Shown piece by piece: positions 50,245 to 58,510 of a DNA stretch of 64,000 nt. The translations under genes were made by a program, and so were the position numbers. The stretch lies in assembly GCA_019414025.1 (NCBI GenBank), contig DXMU01000020.1:1534-65533 (forward strand), in the 5' to 3' direction. The notes below the pieces were generated by a model. That model made no database searches. It had not been told where the DNA came from and saw only the letters and a program-made list of their open reading frames with translations. Numbering within the stretch: the first letter of the stretch is position 1; each line of letters starts with the position of its first letter. This DNA is from Collinsella sp. GTDB taxonomy: Bacteria; Actinomycetota; Coriobacteriia; Coriobacteriales; Coriobacteriaceae.

Positions 50245-51711
50245 TTGTCACAGTTCACCGATATCAGCCGCATTAACGTGTGCGGCGGCGACGGCGGAGC
50301 CGGATGCATGTCGTTTAGGCGCGAGGCATTTGTCCCCAAGGGCGGCCCCGATGGCGGCGACGGCGGTCGTGGCGGCAATGTCGTCATCCAGGCCGATGCT
50401 CAGCTGTCTTCGCTGATCGATTACCGCTTTAAGCATCACTTCCGCGCCGAGCGCGGCACGCACGGGCAGGGTGCCCGTCGTAACGGTAAGAGCGGCGAGG
50501 ACCTGATTCTCAAGGTCCCTATGGGTACCGTGGTGCGCGAGCTCGATCCCGAGACGCAGACCCCGATGTTCGAGATTGCCGACCTGGTGCACGACGGCGA
50601 GCGCGTCGTCGTGGCGCCCGGCGGTGCCGGCGGTCTGGGCAACACACACTTTGTGACGTCGGTGCGTCGCGCTCCGGCCTTTGCCCAGCTCGGCGAGCCT
50701 GCCGAGGAACACTGGATCGAGCTCGAGATGAAGCTTATGGCCGATGCCGCGCTTGTGGGCTTTCCCTCGGTGGGTAAGTCATCGCTCATTGCGCGCATGA
50801 GTGCCGCCCGCCCCAAGATTGCTGACTACCCGTTTACCACGCTCGTGCCGAACCTCGGCATGGTGCGTGCCGGCGAATATTCTTACGTCGTTGCCGACGT
50901 CCCCGGTCTCATCGAGGGCGCGAGCGAGGGCAAGGGCCTGGGTCACCAGTTCCTGCGCCACATTGAGCGTACGGCACTCATCATGCACGTCGTCGATATG
51001 ACGGGTGGTTTTGAGGATCGCGATCCGGTCGAGGACTATCGCATCATCAACCGCGAGCTCGAGCAGTATGGCGCCGAGCTTTCGGAGCGTCCGCAGATCG
51101 TCGTTGCCAACAAGTGTGATGCGCCGGGCACGGCCGACAAGATTGCCGACCTTAAGCGTGCGGCGCTCGACGATGGCCATATGTTCTTTGCCGTGTCTGC
51201 TGTTACGGGCGCCGGCCTCAACACGCTGATGCTTGCCGTGGGCGAGCAGGTGGCTAAGCTTCGCGCCGAGCTGGCGGTCTCTGATGAGCCGGTCGATCTG
51301 CGCGACGAGGAGTGGGAGCGTCGCCGCCTGCAGCGCGAGAAGCGTTTCCGCATTGTCCAGGAAGAGCCCGGTGCCTTCCGCGTGGTCGGTCGTGCCATCG
51401 AGCGCATGGTCATCCAGACCGACTGGGAAAACGAGGAAGCCGTCATTTACCTGCAGCATAAGTTTGCGCGTATGGGTGTTGACGACGCGCTCGAGAAGGC
51501 CGGTTGCCGTGCGGGCGACGAGGTCCGCATTTGCCAGCGCGCTTTTGACTTTGAGGGCGCCGAGGACTTCTCGGAGTACGAGGAGCTCGAGGATGCTGGC
51601 GAGGACGTTGCCGTCGAGGCCATTGACGTGGCCGATGCTGCGGATGAGGGCGTCGAGGTTGTCGATGCGGCGGATGCCGAGGACGATGCCGAGACCTCGG
51701 AGGGCGAGTAA
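50245..51711 (+). CDS. obgE: GTPase Obg (CgtA)
   Basis: A 488-residue ribosome-assembly GTPase. The Gly-rich Obg fold is at ~1-160 (GGDGGAGCMSFRREAFVPKG), the G domain at ~161-335 (GFPSVGKSSL P-loop, DVPGLIEGASEGKGLG switch II, NKCD for guanine), and the OCT domain at ~350-440 (FRVVGRAIERMV). A ~45-residue Asp/Glu-rich tail ends the protein. The TTG start at 50245 follows AGGAGG by 8 bases. nadD follows after 3 bases. Confidence 0.96.
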   Translation: MSQFTDISRINVCGGDGGAGCMSFRREAFVPKGGPDGGDGGRGGNVVIQADAQLSSLIDYRFKHHFRAERGTHGQGARRNGKSGEDLILKVPMGTVVRELDPETQTPMFEIADLVHDGERVVVAPGGAGGLGNTHFVTSVRRAPAFAQLGEPAEEHWIELEMKLMADAALVGFPSVGKSSLIARMSAARPKIADYPFTTLVPNLGMVRAGEYSYVVADVPGLIEGASEGKGLGHQFLRHIERTALIMHVVDMTGGFEDRDPVEDYRIINRELEQYGAELSERPQIVVANKCDAPGTADKIADLKRAALDDGHMFFAVSAVTGAGLNTLMLAVGEQVAKLRAELAVSDEPVDLRDEEWERRRLQREKRFRIVQEEPGAFRVVGRAIERMVIQTDWENEEAVIYLQHKFARMGVDDALEKAGCRAGDEVRICQRAFDFEGAEDFSEYEELEDAGEDVAVEAIDVADAADEGVEVVDAADAEDDAETSEGE

Positions 51712-51714
51712 GCC

Positions 51715-52392
51715 ATGTCGCTGCGCGGTGGAATCGGTCTGCCCGAGCTTCCTCTAGAGGACGGGCAGGAGTTTAGGCTCGGCATTATGGGTGGCACCTT
51801 TGATCCCATCCATTACGGGCACCTGGTGACCGCTGAGCAGGCGCGTGAGTCCCTCGACTTGGATGCCGTGCTCTTTATGCCGGCGGGCACGCCTGCCTTT
51901 AAGCTTGACAAGCCGGTGACGCCTGCCGAGGACCGTTATGCCATGACGGTCCTCGCCACCGCCGCGAACCCGGCCTTTTTGGCGAGCCGGTTCGAGATCG
52001 ACCGCCCGGGCGTAACCTATACGGCTGATACGCTTCATGCCCTTCGCGACTTTTACCCGCCGCAGGTAAAGCTCTACTTTATTACGGGCGCCGACGCGAT
52101 TATCGATATTGTGACCTGGCATGATGCCGAACGAATTGCTGAGCTTGCTACCTTTATTGCGGCGACGCGACCGGGCTTTGATATCGATACGGCGCGTGCC
52201 CGAATCAAAGAGTCGGGGCTGCCGTTCGACGTGCGCTATATTCAGATTCCGGCGCTGGCGATCAGCTCGACGAACATTCGTAAGCGAGTTGCCCGCGGCA
52301 TGAGCGTGCGCTATCTTACGAGCGAGTCCGTGCTCGGCTACATTCGCAAACGCAGGCTATATGCCGATTTGGGCCAAGAAGATTTTGAGTGA
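51715..52392 (+). CDS. nadD: Nicotinate-nucleotide adenylyltransferase
   Basis: Makes deamido-NAD from nicotinate mononucleotide and ATP. 225 residues. LGIMGGTFDPIHYGHLV holds the GTFDPxHxGH nucleotidyl-transfer motif, FITGADAIIDI and ISSTNIRKRVARG (ISSTxIR motif) complete the site. About 20 extra residues precede the core, so an internal start is possible but no better ribosome site is seen. Sits in the common obgE-nadD-yqeK-rsfS order. Confidence 0.95.
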   Translation: MSLRGGIGLPELPLEDGQEFRLGIMGGTFDPIHYGHLVTAEQARESLDLDAVLFMPAGTPAFKLDKPVTPAEDRYAMTVLATAANPAFLASRFEIDRPGVTYTADTLHALRDFYPPQVKLYFITGADAIIDIVTWHDAERIAELATFIAATRPGFDIDTARARIKESGLPFDVRYIQIPALAISSTNIRKRVARGMSVRYLTSESVLGYIRKRRLYADLGQEDFE

Positions 52393-52404
52393 TGGGGGTC
52401 TACG

Positions 52405-53013
52405 TTGTCGGTAGAGGATCAGTTTGAGGGCGATGAGCGCGCACTGCTCAAGCGCATTCAAGAGCTGCTCGATGTTCGCATGAAGGATAAGCGCAAGCGC
52501 TATGTGCATTCGCTGGGTGTTGCCGAGACCGCACTTCATCTGGCCGAGGTCTACGGCGTTGACCGCTTTGATGCCGCTGCTGCCGGTCTGATCCACGACT
52601 GGGACAAAGTGCTCTCCGACGACGAGCTGGTTACGCGCGCTCTGCATTACGGCATTAAGATTGCCGGCTCTCCTTCCGCCGCGACGCCGCTTTTGCATGG
52701 TCCTGTTGCCGCCTATGAGCTTCCGCAGCTTTTCCCCGAGTTGTCGCCGGCCGTTTTCCAGGCTGTCGACCGTCACACCGTGGGTGCCTGCGACATGACG
52801 CCGCTCGATACGGTGGTCTTTGTGGCCGATGCCATCGAGCCCAACCGCCACGGCGACTATGCGCATGCGCTGCGCAAGATGGTGGGGGAGTCGACGCTCG
52901 ATGAGTTGTTCTTCTCCTGTTTTGCGCAGGGTTTGGTCTATGTGATCCAGTCTGGGCGCTATCTTTATCCCACAGCTATTACGATTTACAACCATTACGC
53001 CCAGCTGCGCTAG
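52405..53013 (+). CDS. yqeK: HD-domain hydrolase YqeK (diadenosine tetraphosphatase type)
   Basis: A 202-residue HD-superfamily protein. RYVHSLGVAETALHLAEVYG and LIHDWDK carry the metal-binding His and HD pair, and later VDRHTVGA and DMTPLDTVVFVADAIEPNR match YqeK, shown in other bacteria to cleave diadenosine tetraphosphate symmetrically. TTG start after GGGGG. Located between nadD and rsfS as in many Gram-positives. Confidence 0.92.
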   Translation: MSVEDQFEGDERALLKRIQELLDVRMKDKRKRYVHSLGVAETALHLAEVYGVDRFDAAAAGLIHDWDKVLSDDELVTRALHYGIKIAGSPSAATPLLHGPVAAYELPQLFPELSPAVFQAVDRHTVGACDMTPLDTVVFVADAIEPNRHGDYAHALRKMVGESTLDELFFSCFAQGLVYVIQSGRYLYPTAITIYNHYAQLR

Positions 53014-53040
53014 CTCGGGCTGTCTAGAAAGAGGTATTCC

Positions 53041-53496
53041 ATGGACGACGAGACCATGACCGACGAGCAGATTCTTGAAGGTGTGGAGCACAAGAGCTTC
53101 GTCGCCACGTCCGACCGCACTGCCGCCTCGCTGTCCGCGAGCGGTGTCGCCGCCGAGGATGTCGCCCGCGCCGCCGCGCAGGCCGCCTACGACAAGAAGG
53201 GCGAGGACGTTCAGGTGCTCGACCTGACCGAGCTTTCCGACGTATGCGACTACTTTGTGCTTGCCACCGGTACCAACAACCGCCAGGTTGATTCAATTGT
53301 CGACGAGATCGAGGAGAAGGTCGCCGAGGCTTGCGGCGAGCATCCGTTCTCCATCGAGGGCCGCGAGCAGAAGACCTGGATGCTCATGGACTATGGTTCG
53401 GTTGTCGTCCACGTCTTCACTCCCGAAGCGCGCGACTTCTACCGCCTCGAGAAACTCTGGGGAGACGCCCCCCAGCTCCCCCTCAACCTCCTCTAG
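53041..53496 (+). CDS. rsfS: Ribosomal silencing factor RsfS
   Basis: 151 residues. The core (from about residue 42) has AAYDKKGEDVQVLDLTELSD, YFVLATGTNNRQVDSIVDEI and WMLMDYGSVVVHVFTPEARD then FYRLEKLWGDAP, diagnostic of RsfS, which binds L14 and blocks subunit joining under starvation. About 35 extra residues at the N-terminus are not part of the core. AAAGAGG is 6 bases before the ATG. Last gene of the plus-strand run before dinB. Confidence 0.95.
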   Translation: MDDETMTDEQILEGVEHKSFVATSDRTAASLSASGVAAEDVARAAAQAAYDKKGEDVQVLDLTELSDVCDYFVLATGTNNRQVDSIVDEIEEKVAEACGEHPFSIEGREQKTWMLMDYGSVVVHVFTPEARDFYRLEKLWGDAPQLPLNLL

Positions 53497-53537
53497 TAGC
53501 TCATTTGAGACGGGGTTTAGCTATCCTCACGCATATC

Positions 53538-53580
53538 GCCGGGCAGTTGCGGTTTTCCGCACCTGCCCGGCTTTCTTTTT
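53538..53580 (+). terminator. Terminator after rsfS
   Basis: Nine-bp outer stem (53538-53546 with 53563-53571) plus an inner 4-bp stem (53549-53552 with 53557-53560), then TTTCTTTTT. Lies between convergent rsfS and dinB. Confidence 0.9.
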
Positions 53581-53590
53581 GCCTCAGGGA

Positions 53591-54844
53591 CTAATCGTTG
53601 AAGCGGGATTGGCGGCCGAAGGACAGGGCTGTGTCGCCGAACTTGTCTCGGACGGCGTCGATGGCGACTGAGAGGTCGCGACGGTCGCTGGATTGGGCTC
53701 CGCGGTCGTCGACTTCGCAGAACAGGTCGGTCTGGATGCCGCCCTGATGGTCAAAGTCGCTCATGCCGATGCCCGCCAGGCGCACATGCATGCCTTCCTG
53801 CCAGATGTTGTCGAGCAGTTCGAGCGCCACTGCCACAAAGATGTTCTCATCGTCGGTCGGATGAGGCAGCCGGCGCTGTGCCGAGCGACCGCTTCCATAC
53901 GAATACTTGAGTTTGAGCGTCACCGTGGCGCCCGTCAGCCCCTGACGGCGCAGGCGGCGTCCCACTGACTCTCCCAACAGCGCAATCGCCGCTTCGATGT
54001 CCTGACGCTCAGTCAAATCTTTCGCAAAGGTGCGTTCATTGCTGACCGACTTGACCTCGCGCTCTTCATCTAGACTCGTGACTTCGGAGATTTCGAGCCC
54101 CAGCGCACGTTGGCGCATGCGTTCGCCGTTGACGCCAAAAATAGAGGCTAAGGTTGATTCGGGCGCGCGTGACAGCTCGCCGAGTGTATAGATGCGCATG
54201 CGGCGCAGTCGCTCCTCGGCCGAGCGCCCGATGCCGCTCATGGCAGATACCGGCAGCGCGGCCAAAAAGCGCTGCTCGGTTCCAGGGCGCACGATGGTCA
54301 GCCCAAACGGTTTGTCCCTCTCGCTTGCGATCTTTGCGACCGTCTTGTTGCAGCCTACGCCAATGGAGCAGGTCACTCCCAGCGCTGCCACGCGGTCGCT
54401 TATCCGCCGCGCAACCAGCAGCGGGTCTTCGGGCGCAAAGCGGCCCGGTGTGATATCGATAAAGGCCTCGTCAATTGATACGCGCTCAACACGCGGGGTC
54501 TCGTCGGCGAGAATCGCCATGACCTGTGCGCTAACCTCGTGGTATCGATTGAAATGCCCATGCGTCCAAATGGCCTGCGGACAGAGGCGCCGTGCCTCGG
54601 CGGAGGGCATGGCGGAATGCACGCCAAAGCGGCGCGCCTCGTAGGAGCAGGTGGACACGACGCCGCGAGAATCGGCATCGCCACCCACGATGAGCGGCTT
54701 GCCGCGCCACTCGGGATGGTCGAGCATCTCCACGCTCGCAAAAAACGCATCGAGATCCATGAGGCCCACCGCCGGTCCCGTCCAGGGCGGCGGTGTGACG
54801 CCCGCAGCATCCTCATAACCGTATGTATGTTCGCGTCTTTTCAT
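53591..54844 (-). CDS. dinB: DNA polymerase IV (Y-family)
   Basis: A 417-residue translesion polymerase. GLMDLDAFFASVEM carries the first catalytic Asp, CSYEARRFGVHSAMP the nucleotide contacts, RVSIDEAFIDIT the second catalytic acidic pair, and GVGCNKTVAKIASERDKP the palm/thumb. Residues ~1-28 extend beyond the usual start at the MDLDAFF segment. I see no ribosome site before ATG 54844, but TATACT ends 8 bases upstream, which would give a leaderless message. The extreme C-terminus (LSFGRQSRFND) lacks an obvious clamp-binding motif of the QLxLF type. No LexA box was recognised. Confidence 0.93.
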   Translation of the reverse strand: MKRREHTYGYEDAAGVTPPPWTGPAVGLMDLDAFFASVEMLDHPEWRGKPLIVGGDADSRGVVSTCSYEARRFGVHSAMPSAEARRLCPQAIWTHGHFNRYHEVSAQVMAILADETPRVERVSIDEAFIDITPGRFAPEDPLLVARRISDRVAALGVTCSIGVGCNKTVAKIASERDKPFGLTIVRPGTEQRFLAALPVSAMSGIGRSAEERLRRMRIYTLGELSRAPESTLASIFGVNGERMRQRALGLEISEVTSLDEEREVKSVSNERTFAKDLTERQDIEAAIALLGESVGRRLRRQGLTGATVTLKLKYSYGSGRSAQRRLPHPTDDENIFVAVALELLDNIWQEGMHVRLAGIGMSDFDHQGGIQTDLFCEVDDRGAQSSDRRDLSVAIDAVRDKFGDTALSFGRQSRFND

Positions 54845-54960
54845 GGCATGAGTATACCGCGCAGCTCATGTGGGGTGCGTGGATGTGCTTGCAAATCGCG
54901 AATTCTTGTCTAAGATATGGATTTGCCTTCGACTACACCGAAGAAGTTGGTCTCACGGAC

Positions 54961-54989
54961 TTCACCTGCCCGCGTCGATGGCGTATTAT
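54961..54989 (+). promoter_or_regulatory. Predicted promoter of the rpsP operon
   Basis: TTCACC (54961-54966), 17-base spacer, TATTAT (54984-54989), 57 bases before the rpsP start. The rest of 54845-55045 shows only a short GCAGC/GCTGC hairpin and nothing else I can name. Confidence 0.5.
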
Positions 54990-55045
54990 GTTCAACTGTT
55001 TGTTTGTAGTTGCAGCCTAAAGCTGCTTGGTTGGAGGAGTTTCCT

Positions 55046-55387
55046 TTGGCAGTCAAGATTCGCCTTGCTCGTCACGGCGCTAAGAAGCGTCCGTACTACC
55101 GTGTCGTCGTCGCCGATTCCCGCGCCCCGCGTGACGGTCGTATCATCGAGGAGGTTGGCCGCTACAACCCGATGACCGCCCCCAAGACCATCAACCTCGA
55201 TCTCGAGAAGATCGCTGACTGGCAGTCCAAGGGCGCTCAGCTCACCGACGCTGTCGCTGCTCTGGTCAAGGCCGCCAACGAGGGCGAGAAGACCGAGACC
55301 GTCGTCAAGAAGTCCAAGAAGCAGCTCGCCAAAGAGGCCGAGGCCGCTAAGGCTGCCGCTGAGGCCGCTGAGGGCGCCGAGGAGTAA
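55046..55387 (+). CDS. rpsP: 30S ribosomal protein S16 (bS16)
   Basis: 113 residues. TTG 55046 is chosen because GGAGGAG lies 6-7 bases upstream and the protein then starts MAVKIRLARHGAKKRPYYRV, the standard bS16 opening; the longer frame from 55010 adds 12 unrelated residues. DSRAPRDGRIIEEVGRYNPM follows. The last ~35 residues are Lys/Ala/Glu-rich, an extension typical of actinobacteria. First gene of rpsP-khpA-rimM-trmD-lepB. Confidence 0.97.
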   Translation: MAVKIRLARHGAKKRPYYRVVVADSRAPRDGRIIEEVGRYNPMTAPKTINLDLEKIADWQSKGAQLTDAVAALVKAANEGEKTETVVKKSKKQLAKEAEAAKAAAEAAEGAEE

Positions 55388-55390
55388 ATC

Positions 55391-55675
55391 GTGCCTGAGG
55401 TTGACGCTGCACAGCTCGAGGGTGAGGCAATGCTCTCAGATCGCATCGCCGATCTCGTCGAATATCTCGTTGTTCAGATCGTCGACGACCCGGATTCCGT
55501 GAGCCTTGAGGTCATCGATGGTGACGACGCCTCCACGATTGAGGTTTCGGTTGCCGAGGATGACGTCGCTAAGGTCATCGGCCGTCGTGGCCGTACCATC
55601 AAGGCCATTCGCACGCTCGCCCGTGCACTGGCCGCTCGCCTCGACACTGCAGTCGAGGTAGAGGTTCTGGGCTAG
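55391..55675 (+). CDS. khpA: KH-domain RNA-binding protein KhpA
   Basis: 94 residues; KH domain with VIGRRGRTIKAIRTL (the GxxG loop is GRRG) at about residues 62-76. KhpA binds RNA and, with KhpB, affects cell division and small RNAs in Gram-positives. GTG start with GAGGAG upstream inside rpsP. About 18 residues more at the N-terminus than the minimal protein; an internal ATG (MLSDRIADLVEYLV) at residue 14 is an alternative start. Position after rpsP is conserved. Confidence 0.9.
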   Translation: MPEVDAAQLEGEAMLSDRIADLVEYLVVQIVDDPDSVSLEVIDGDDASTIEVSVAEDDVAKVIGRRGRTIKAIRTLARALAARLDTAVEVEVLG

Positions 55676-55679
55676 GACC

Positions 55680-56201
55680 TTGAGGTCCCAGTACAAAAAC
55701 ATCGCCCGTGTGGTCAAGCCGCACGGAAGGAAGGGGGAGGTCCTCGCGCAGCCGCTGCGGGGGCTTCCTTCTGTATTGACGCCGGGTATGCGCGTCGCCT
55801 TGACGCCGCCGGCGCTCAAGCGTGACCGTTTTTGCACGGTCACATCCGTCACCGATACGGGCGATGGCGATCTGGTCTCGTTTGAGGGCATTGATGACTT
55901 GACGGCCGCCGAGGGCATCACCGGATGCTACGTGCTGGCAAATCGTGACGACTTTGAGCTCGATTCGCTCGATGCCGCCTATACCGATCTGATGGGTCGC
56001 GAGGTGGTCGACGAGCGTTTCGGTTCGCTCGGCACGATTGTCGAGATCATGTCGACGCCCGCCAACGATGTTTGGGTTGTCGAGGGCGATCGGTACGGCG
56101 AGGTGCTGATTCCCGTGATCGAGCAGGTTGTGCTCGATCTTCCCGATCAGGGGACAATTTCCGTCCACGTTATGGACGGGTTGATTGATATGGACAAGTA
56201 G
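55680..56201 (+). CDS. rimM: Ribosome maturation factor RimM
   Basis: 173 residues. The N-terminal beta-barrel starts IARVVKPHGRKGEVLAQPLR (HGxxGE motif), and the PRC-barrel follows (TDLMGREVVDERFGSLGTI, then VEGDRYGEVLIPVIEQVVL). RimM assists 30S head assembly through uS19. The TTG at 55680 lies 4 bases after the khpA stop with AGGA just upstream. Start codon identity is less certain than the frame. Confidence 0.93.
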   Translation: MRSQYKNIARVVKPHGRKGEVLAQPLRGLPSVLTPGMRVALTPPALKRDRFCTVTSVTDTGDGDLVSFEGIDDLTAAEGITGCYVLANRDDFELDSLDAAYTDLMGREVVDERFGSLGTIVEIMSTPANDVWVVEGDRYGEVLIPVIEQVVLDLPDQGTISVHVMDGLIDMDK

Positions 56202-56211
56202 GGAGGACAAC

Positions 56212-56970
56212 ATGCTGATTGAGACCCTTTCGGTCTTTCCCGAGATGTTTGAGCCCGTCATGTCCACATCGATCTTGGGCCGCGCCCGCAAGGCCGGCCT
56301 TTTTGATTTTAAGGCCTATAACCTGCGCGACTGGACGCACGACCGCCATCGTACCGTCGATGACGAGCCGTACGGCGGCGGGCAGGGCATGCTCATGAAG
56401 GTCGAGCCCATCGCCGAGGCCATCGAGGCTATTAGCTCCGAGGGTCCCAAGCCCACCGTGGTGTTCTTTACGCCCTGCGGCGAACCCTTTACGCAGCATG
56501 TGGCCGAGCGCCTGCTCAAAAGCGAGCGCCTGCTGTTTGTTTGCAGCCGCTACGAGGGCGTCGACGAGCGCGCTTATGCGTATGCCGACGAGCGCCTGTC
56601 GATCGGCGACTACGTGCTTACGGGCGGCGAGCTTCCCGCTATGGTCGTTGCCGATGCCGTCGTACGTTTGATTCCCGGCGCCCTTGGTGACGAGATGAGC
56701 AATGTCGATGAGTCGTTCTCGACTGCCGAGGACGGTGGCCTGCTCGAGTACGCGCAGTACACCCGTCCCGCCGAGTTCAACGGCGAGGGCGTGCCGCCGG
56801 TGCTCGTGAGCGGTGACCATGCCAAGGTTGACGCCTGGCGCCGTAAGAATGCCATCGAGCGCACCTGCCGCTGGCGTCCCGACCTGATCGAGACGGCGCG
56901 GCTTACGCCCGAGGAGCGCGCATACGCGCAGGACATCCTGGACGCATCGTATTCGCAGAGCGAGGAGTGA
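56212..56970 (+). CDS. trmD: tRNA (guanine-N1)-methyltransferase TrmD
   Basis: 252 residues from ATG 56212 (AGGGAGGA 6 bases upstream); a longer frame from 56185 overlaps rimM and has no family match. SPOUT knot enzyme that methylates G37 of tRNAs. MLIETLSVFPEMFEPV, DEPYGGGQGMLMKVEP, CSRYEGVDERAY and SIGDYVLTGGELPAM are all present. The stop overlaps the lepB ribosome-site region. Confidence 0.96.
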   Translation: MLIETLSVFPEMFEPVMSTSILGRARKAGLFDFKAYNLRDWTHDRHRTVDDEPYGGGQGMLMKVEPIAEAIEAISSEGPKPTVVFFTPCGEPFTQHVAERLLKSERLLFVCSRYEGVDERAYAYADERLSIGDYVLTGGELPAMVVADAVVRLIPGALGDEMSNVDESFSTAEDGGLLEYAQYTRPAEFNGEGVPPVLVSGDHAKVDAWRRKNAIERTCRWRPDLIETARLTPEERAYAQDILDASYSQSEE

Positions 56971-56972
56971 GA

Positions 56973-57536
56973 ATGGTTCCATCGCAGCATTCCGCGTTGA
57001 GGGGCGCTTTTGAGTGGATCGTGGTCATCGCGCTCGCGCTCGTGGCCACCTTCTTGATTCGCTCGTTTGTGGTCGAGCCCTTTGTGGTGCCCACCGGCTC
57101 CATGGAGTCCACGATCGAGATCGGCGACCAGATCCTGGCGCAAAAGGTGAGCCTTGAGCTCGGCCAGTCCGTCAAGCAGGGCGATATCGTGGTGTTTCAC
57201 AACCCTGATGGCACCTCCGAGCATGATGTTCTTGTCAAGCGTGTTATTGCCACGGCCGGCCAGACGGTCGACCTGCAGGATGGCAAGGTGGTCGTTGACG
57301 GCCAAGCGCTCGACGAGGGCTATACGACGGGCATGAGCTGGCCGCTTTCGGTCCAAGCGCCCGGTGCTCAGGTGAGCTATCCCTACACCGTTCCCGACGG
57401 GTGCGTGTGGGTGATGGGCGACAACCGCGAAAACTCTGCCGACTCACGCTACTTTGGTCCCGTCGATCGCTCTGATTTGATCGCTGTGGCGCTTGTGCGC
57501 TACTGGCCGCTCAACCGCATCGGCGCTATCGACTAA
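56973..57536 (+). CDS. lepB: Signal peptidase I
   Basis: 187 residues. One N-terminal membrane helix (about 14-32), then PTGSMEST with catalytic Ser43, VLVKRVIA with the catalytic Lys89, and WVMGDNRENSADSRYFGPV (box E). Cleaves signal peptides such as those of the ChW proteins in this window. ATG 56973 is chosen since GAGGAG is 6 bases upstream; a GTG at 56967 lies inside that site. In many bacteria rplS occupies the position after trmD; here lepB does. Confidence 0.95.
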   Translation: MVPSQHSALRGAFEWIVVIALALVATFLIRSFVVEPFVVPTGSMESTIEIGDQILAQKVSLELGQSVKQGDIVVFHNPDGTSEHDVLVKRVIATAGQTVDLQDGKVVVDGQALDEGYTTGMSWPLSVQAPGAQVSYPYTVPDGCVWVMGDNRENSADSRYFGPVDRSDLIAVALVRYWPLNRIGAID

Positions 57537-57595
57537 AAACCGCTATAGTACAGTACCTAACCGTGTAATCGTTTCGACGAGGGGATATTAGAGGC

Positions 57596-58507
57596 ATGAA
57601 CGCTTCATCGCTTTCCTTCCAAGACATCATCCTGCGCCTCCAGCAGTACTGGGGCGAGCAGGGCTGCGTCATTATGCAGCCCTATGACTCCGAGGTCGGT
57701 GCCGGTACCTTCCATACCGCGACCACGCTGCGCTCGCTCGGTCCCGCCGAGTGGCGCACCTGCTATGCGCAGCCCTGCCGCCGTCCCGCCGACGGCCGCT
57801 ACGGCGAGAATCCGAACCGCATGCAGCACTACTATCAGTTCCAGGTGCTCATCAAGCCGTCGCCGGTCAACGCGCAGGAGCTTTACCTGGGGTCTCTTGC
57901 CGCTATCGGTCTGGACCCCAACGACCATGACGTCCGCTTTGTCGAGGACGACTGGGAGAGCCCGACCCTTGGCGCCTGGGGCCTTGGCTGGGAGGTTTGG
58001 CTCAACGGCATGGAGGTCACGCAGTTTACGTACTTCCAGCAGGTGGGCGGCATCGAGGTCGACCCCGTGCCCGTCGAGATCACCTATGGCCTGGAGCGTA
58101 TCGCCATGTACGCCCAGGGCGTCAACTCGGTCTACGACCTGGTGTGGAGCTACCTGCCCGACGGCACGCCCATGACCTATGGCGACGTGTTCCTTGAGAA
58201 CGAGCGCGAGTTCAGTGCTTATAACTTTGAGGTCGCAAACGTCGAGATGATGCGTCAGAAGTTTGATGACTACGAGGCCGAGTGCCACTCCTGCCTGGAG
58301 CGTAAGCTTCCGCTGCCGGCGTACGACTGCGTCATGAAGTGCAGCCACGCTTTCAACCTGCTCGATGCCCGCGGTGCGCTGTCCGCGGTCGAGCGTGCCA
58401 ACTACATCCTGCGCGTCCGCGCCGTCGCCAAGGCGTGCTGCGAGGCCTATATGGCCGAGGTCGCCGGAGTCAACGAGAATGCCGACCAGGAAGGCGAGGT
58501 GGCGTAA
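57596..58507 (+). CDS. glyQ: Glycyl-tRNA synthetase alpha subunit
   Basis: 303 residues, the usual length for the catalytic alpha chain of the tetrameric bacterial enzyme. SFQDIILRLQQYWGEQGCVI, QPYDSEVGAGTFHTATTLRS and YGENPNRMQHYYQFQVLIKP are family hallmarks, and GLERIAMYAQGV is a class II motif. Charges tRNA-Gly together with GlyS, 3 bases downstream. No T-box leader is present: only 59 bases separate it from lepB. Confidence 0.97.
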   Translation: MNASSLSFQDIILRLQQYWGEQGCVIMQPYDSEVGAGTFHTATTLRSLGPAEWRTCYAQPCRRPADGRYGENPNRMQHYYQFQVLIKPSPVNAQELYLGSLAAIGLDPNDHDVRFVEDDWESPTLGAWGLGWEVWLNGMEVTQFTYFQQVGGIEVDPVPVEITYGLERIAMYAQGVNSVYDLVWSYLPDGTPMTYGDVFLENEREFSAYNFEVANVEMMRQKFDDYEAECHSCLERKLPLPAYDCVMKCSHAFNLLDARGALSAVERANYILRVRAVAKACCEAYMAEVAGVNENADQEGEVA

Positions 58508-58510
58508 GCC

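Noticed and set aside
57537..57595. T-box riboswitch before glyQ
   Set aside because: Only 59 bases separate lepB from glyQ, far too short for a T-box, and no T-box core sequence is visible.
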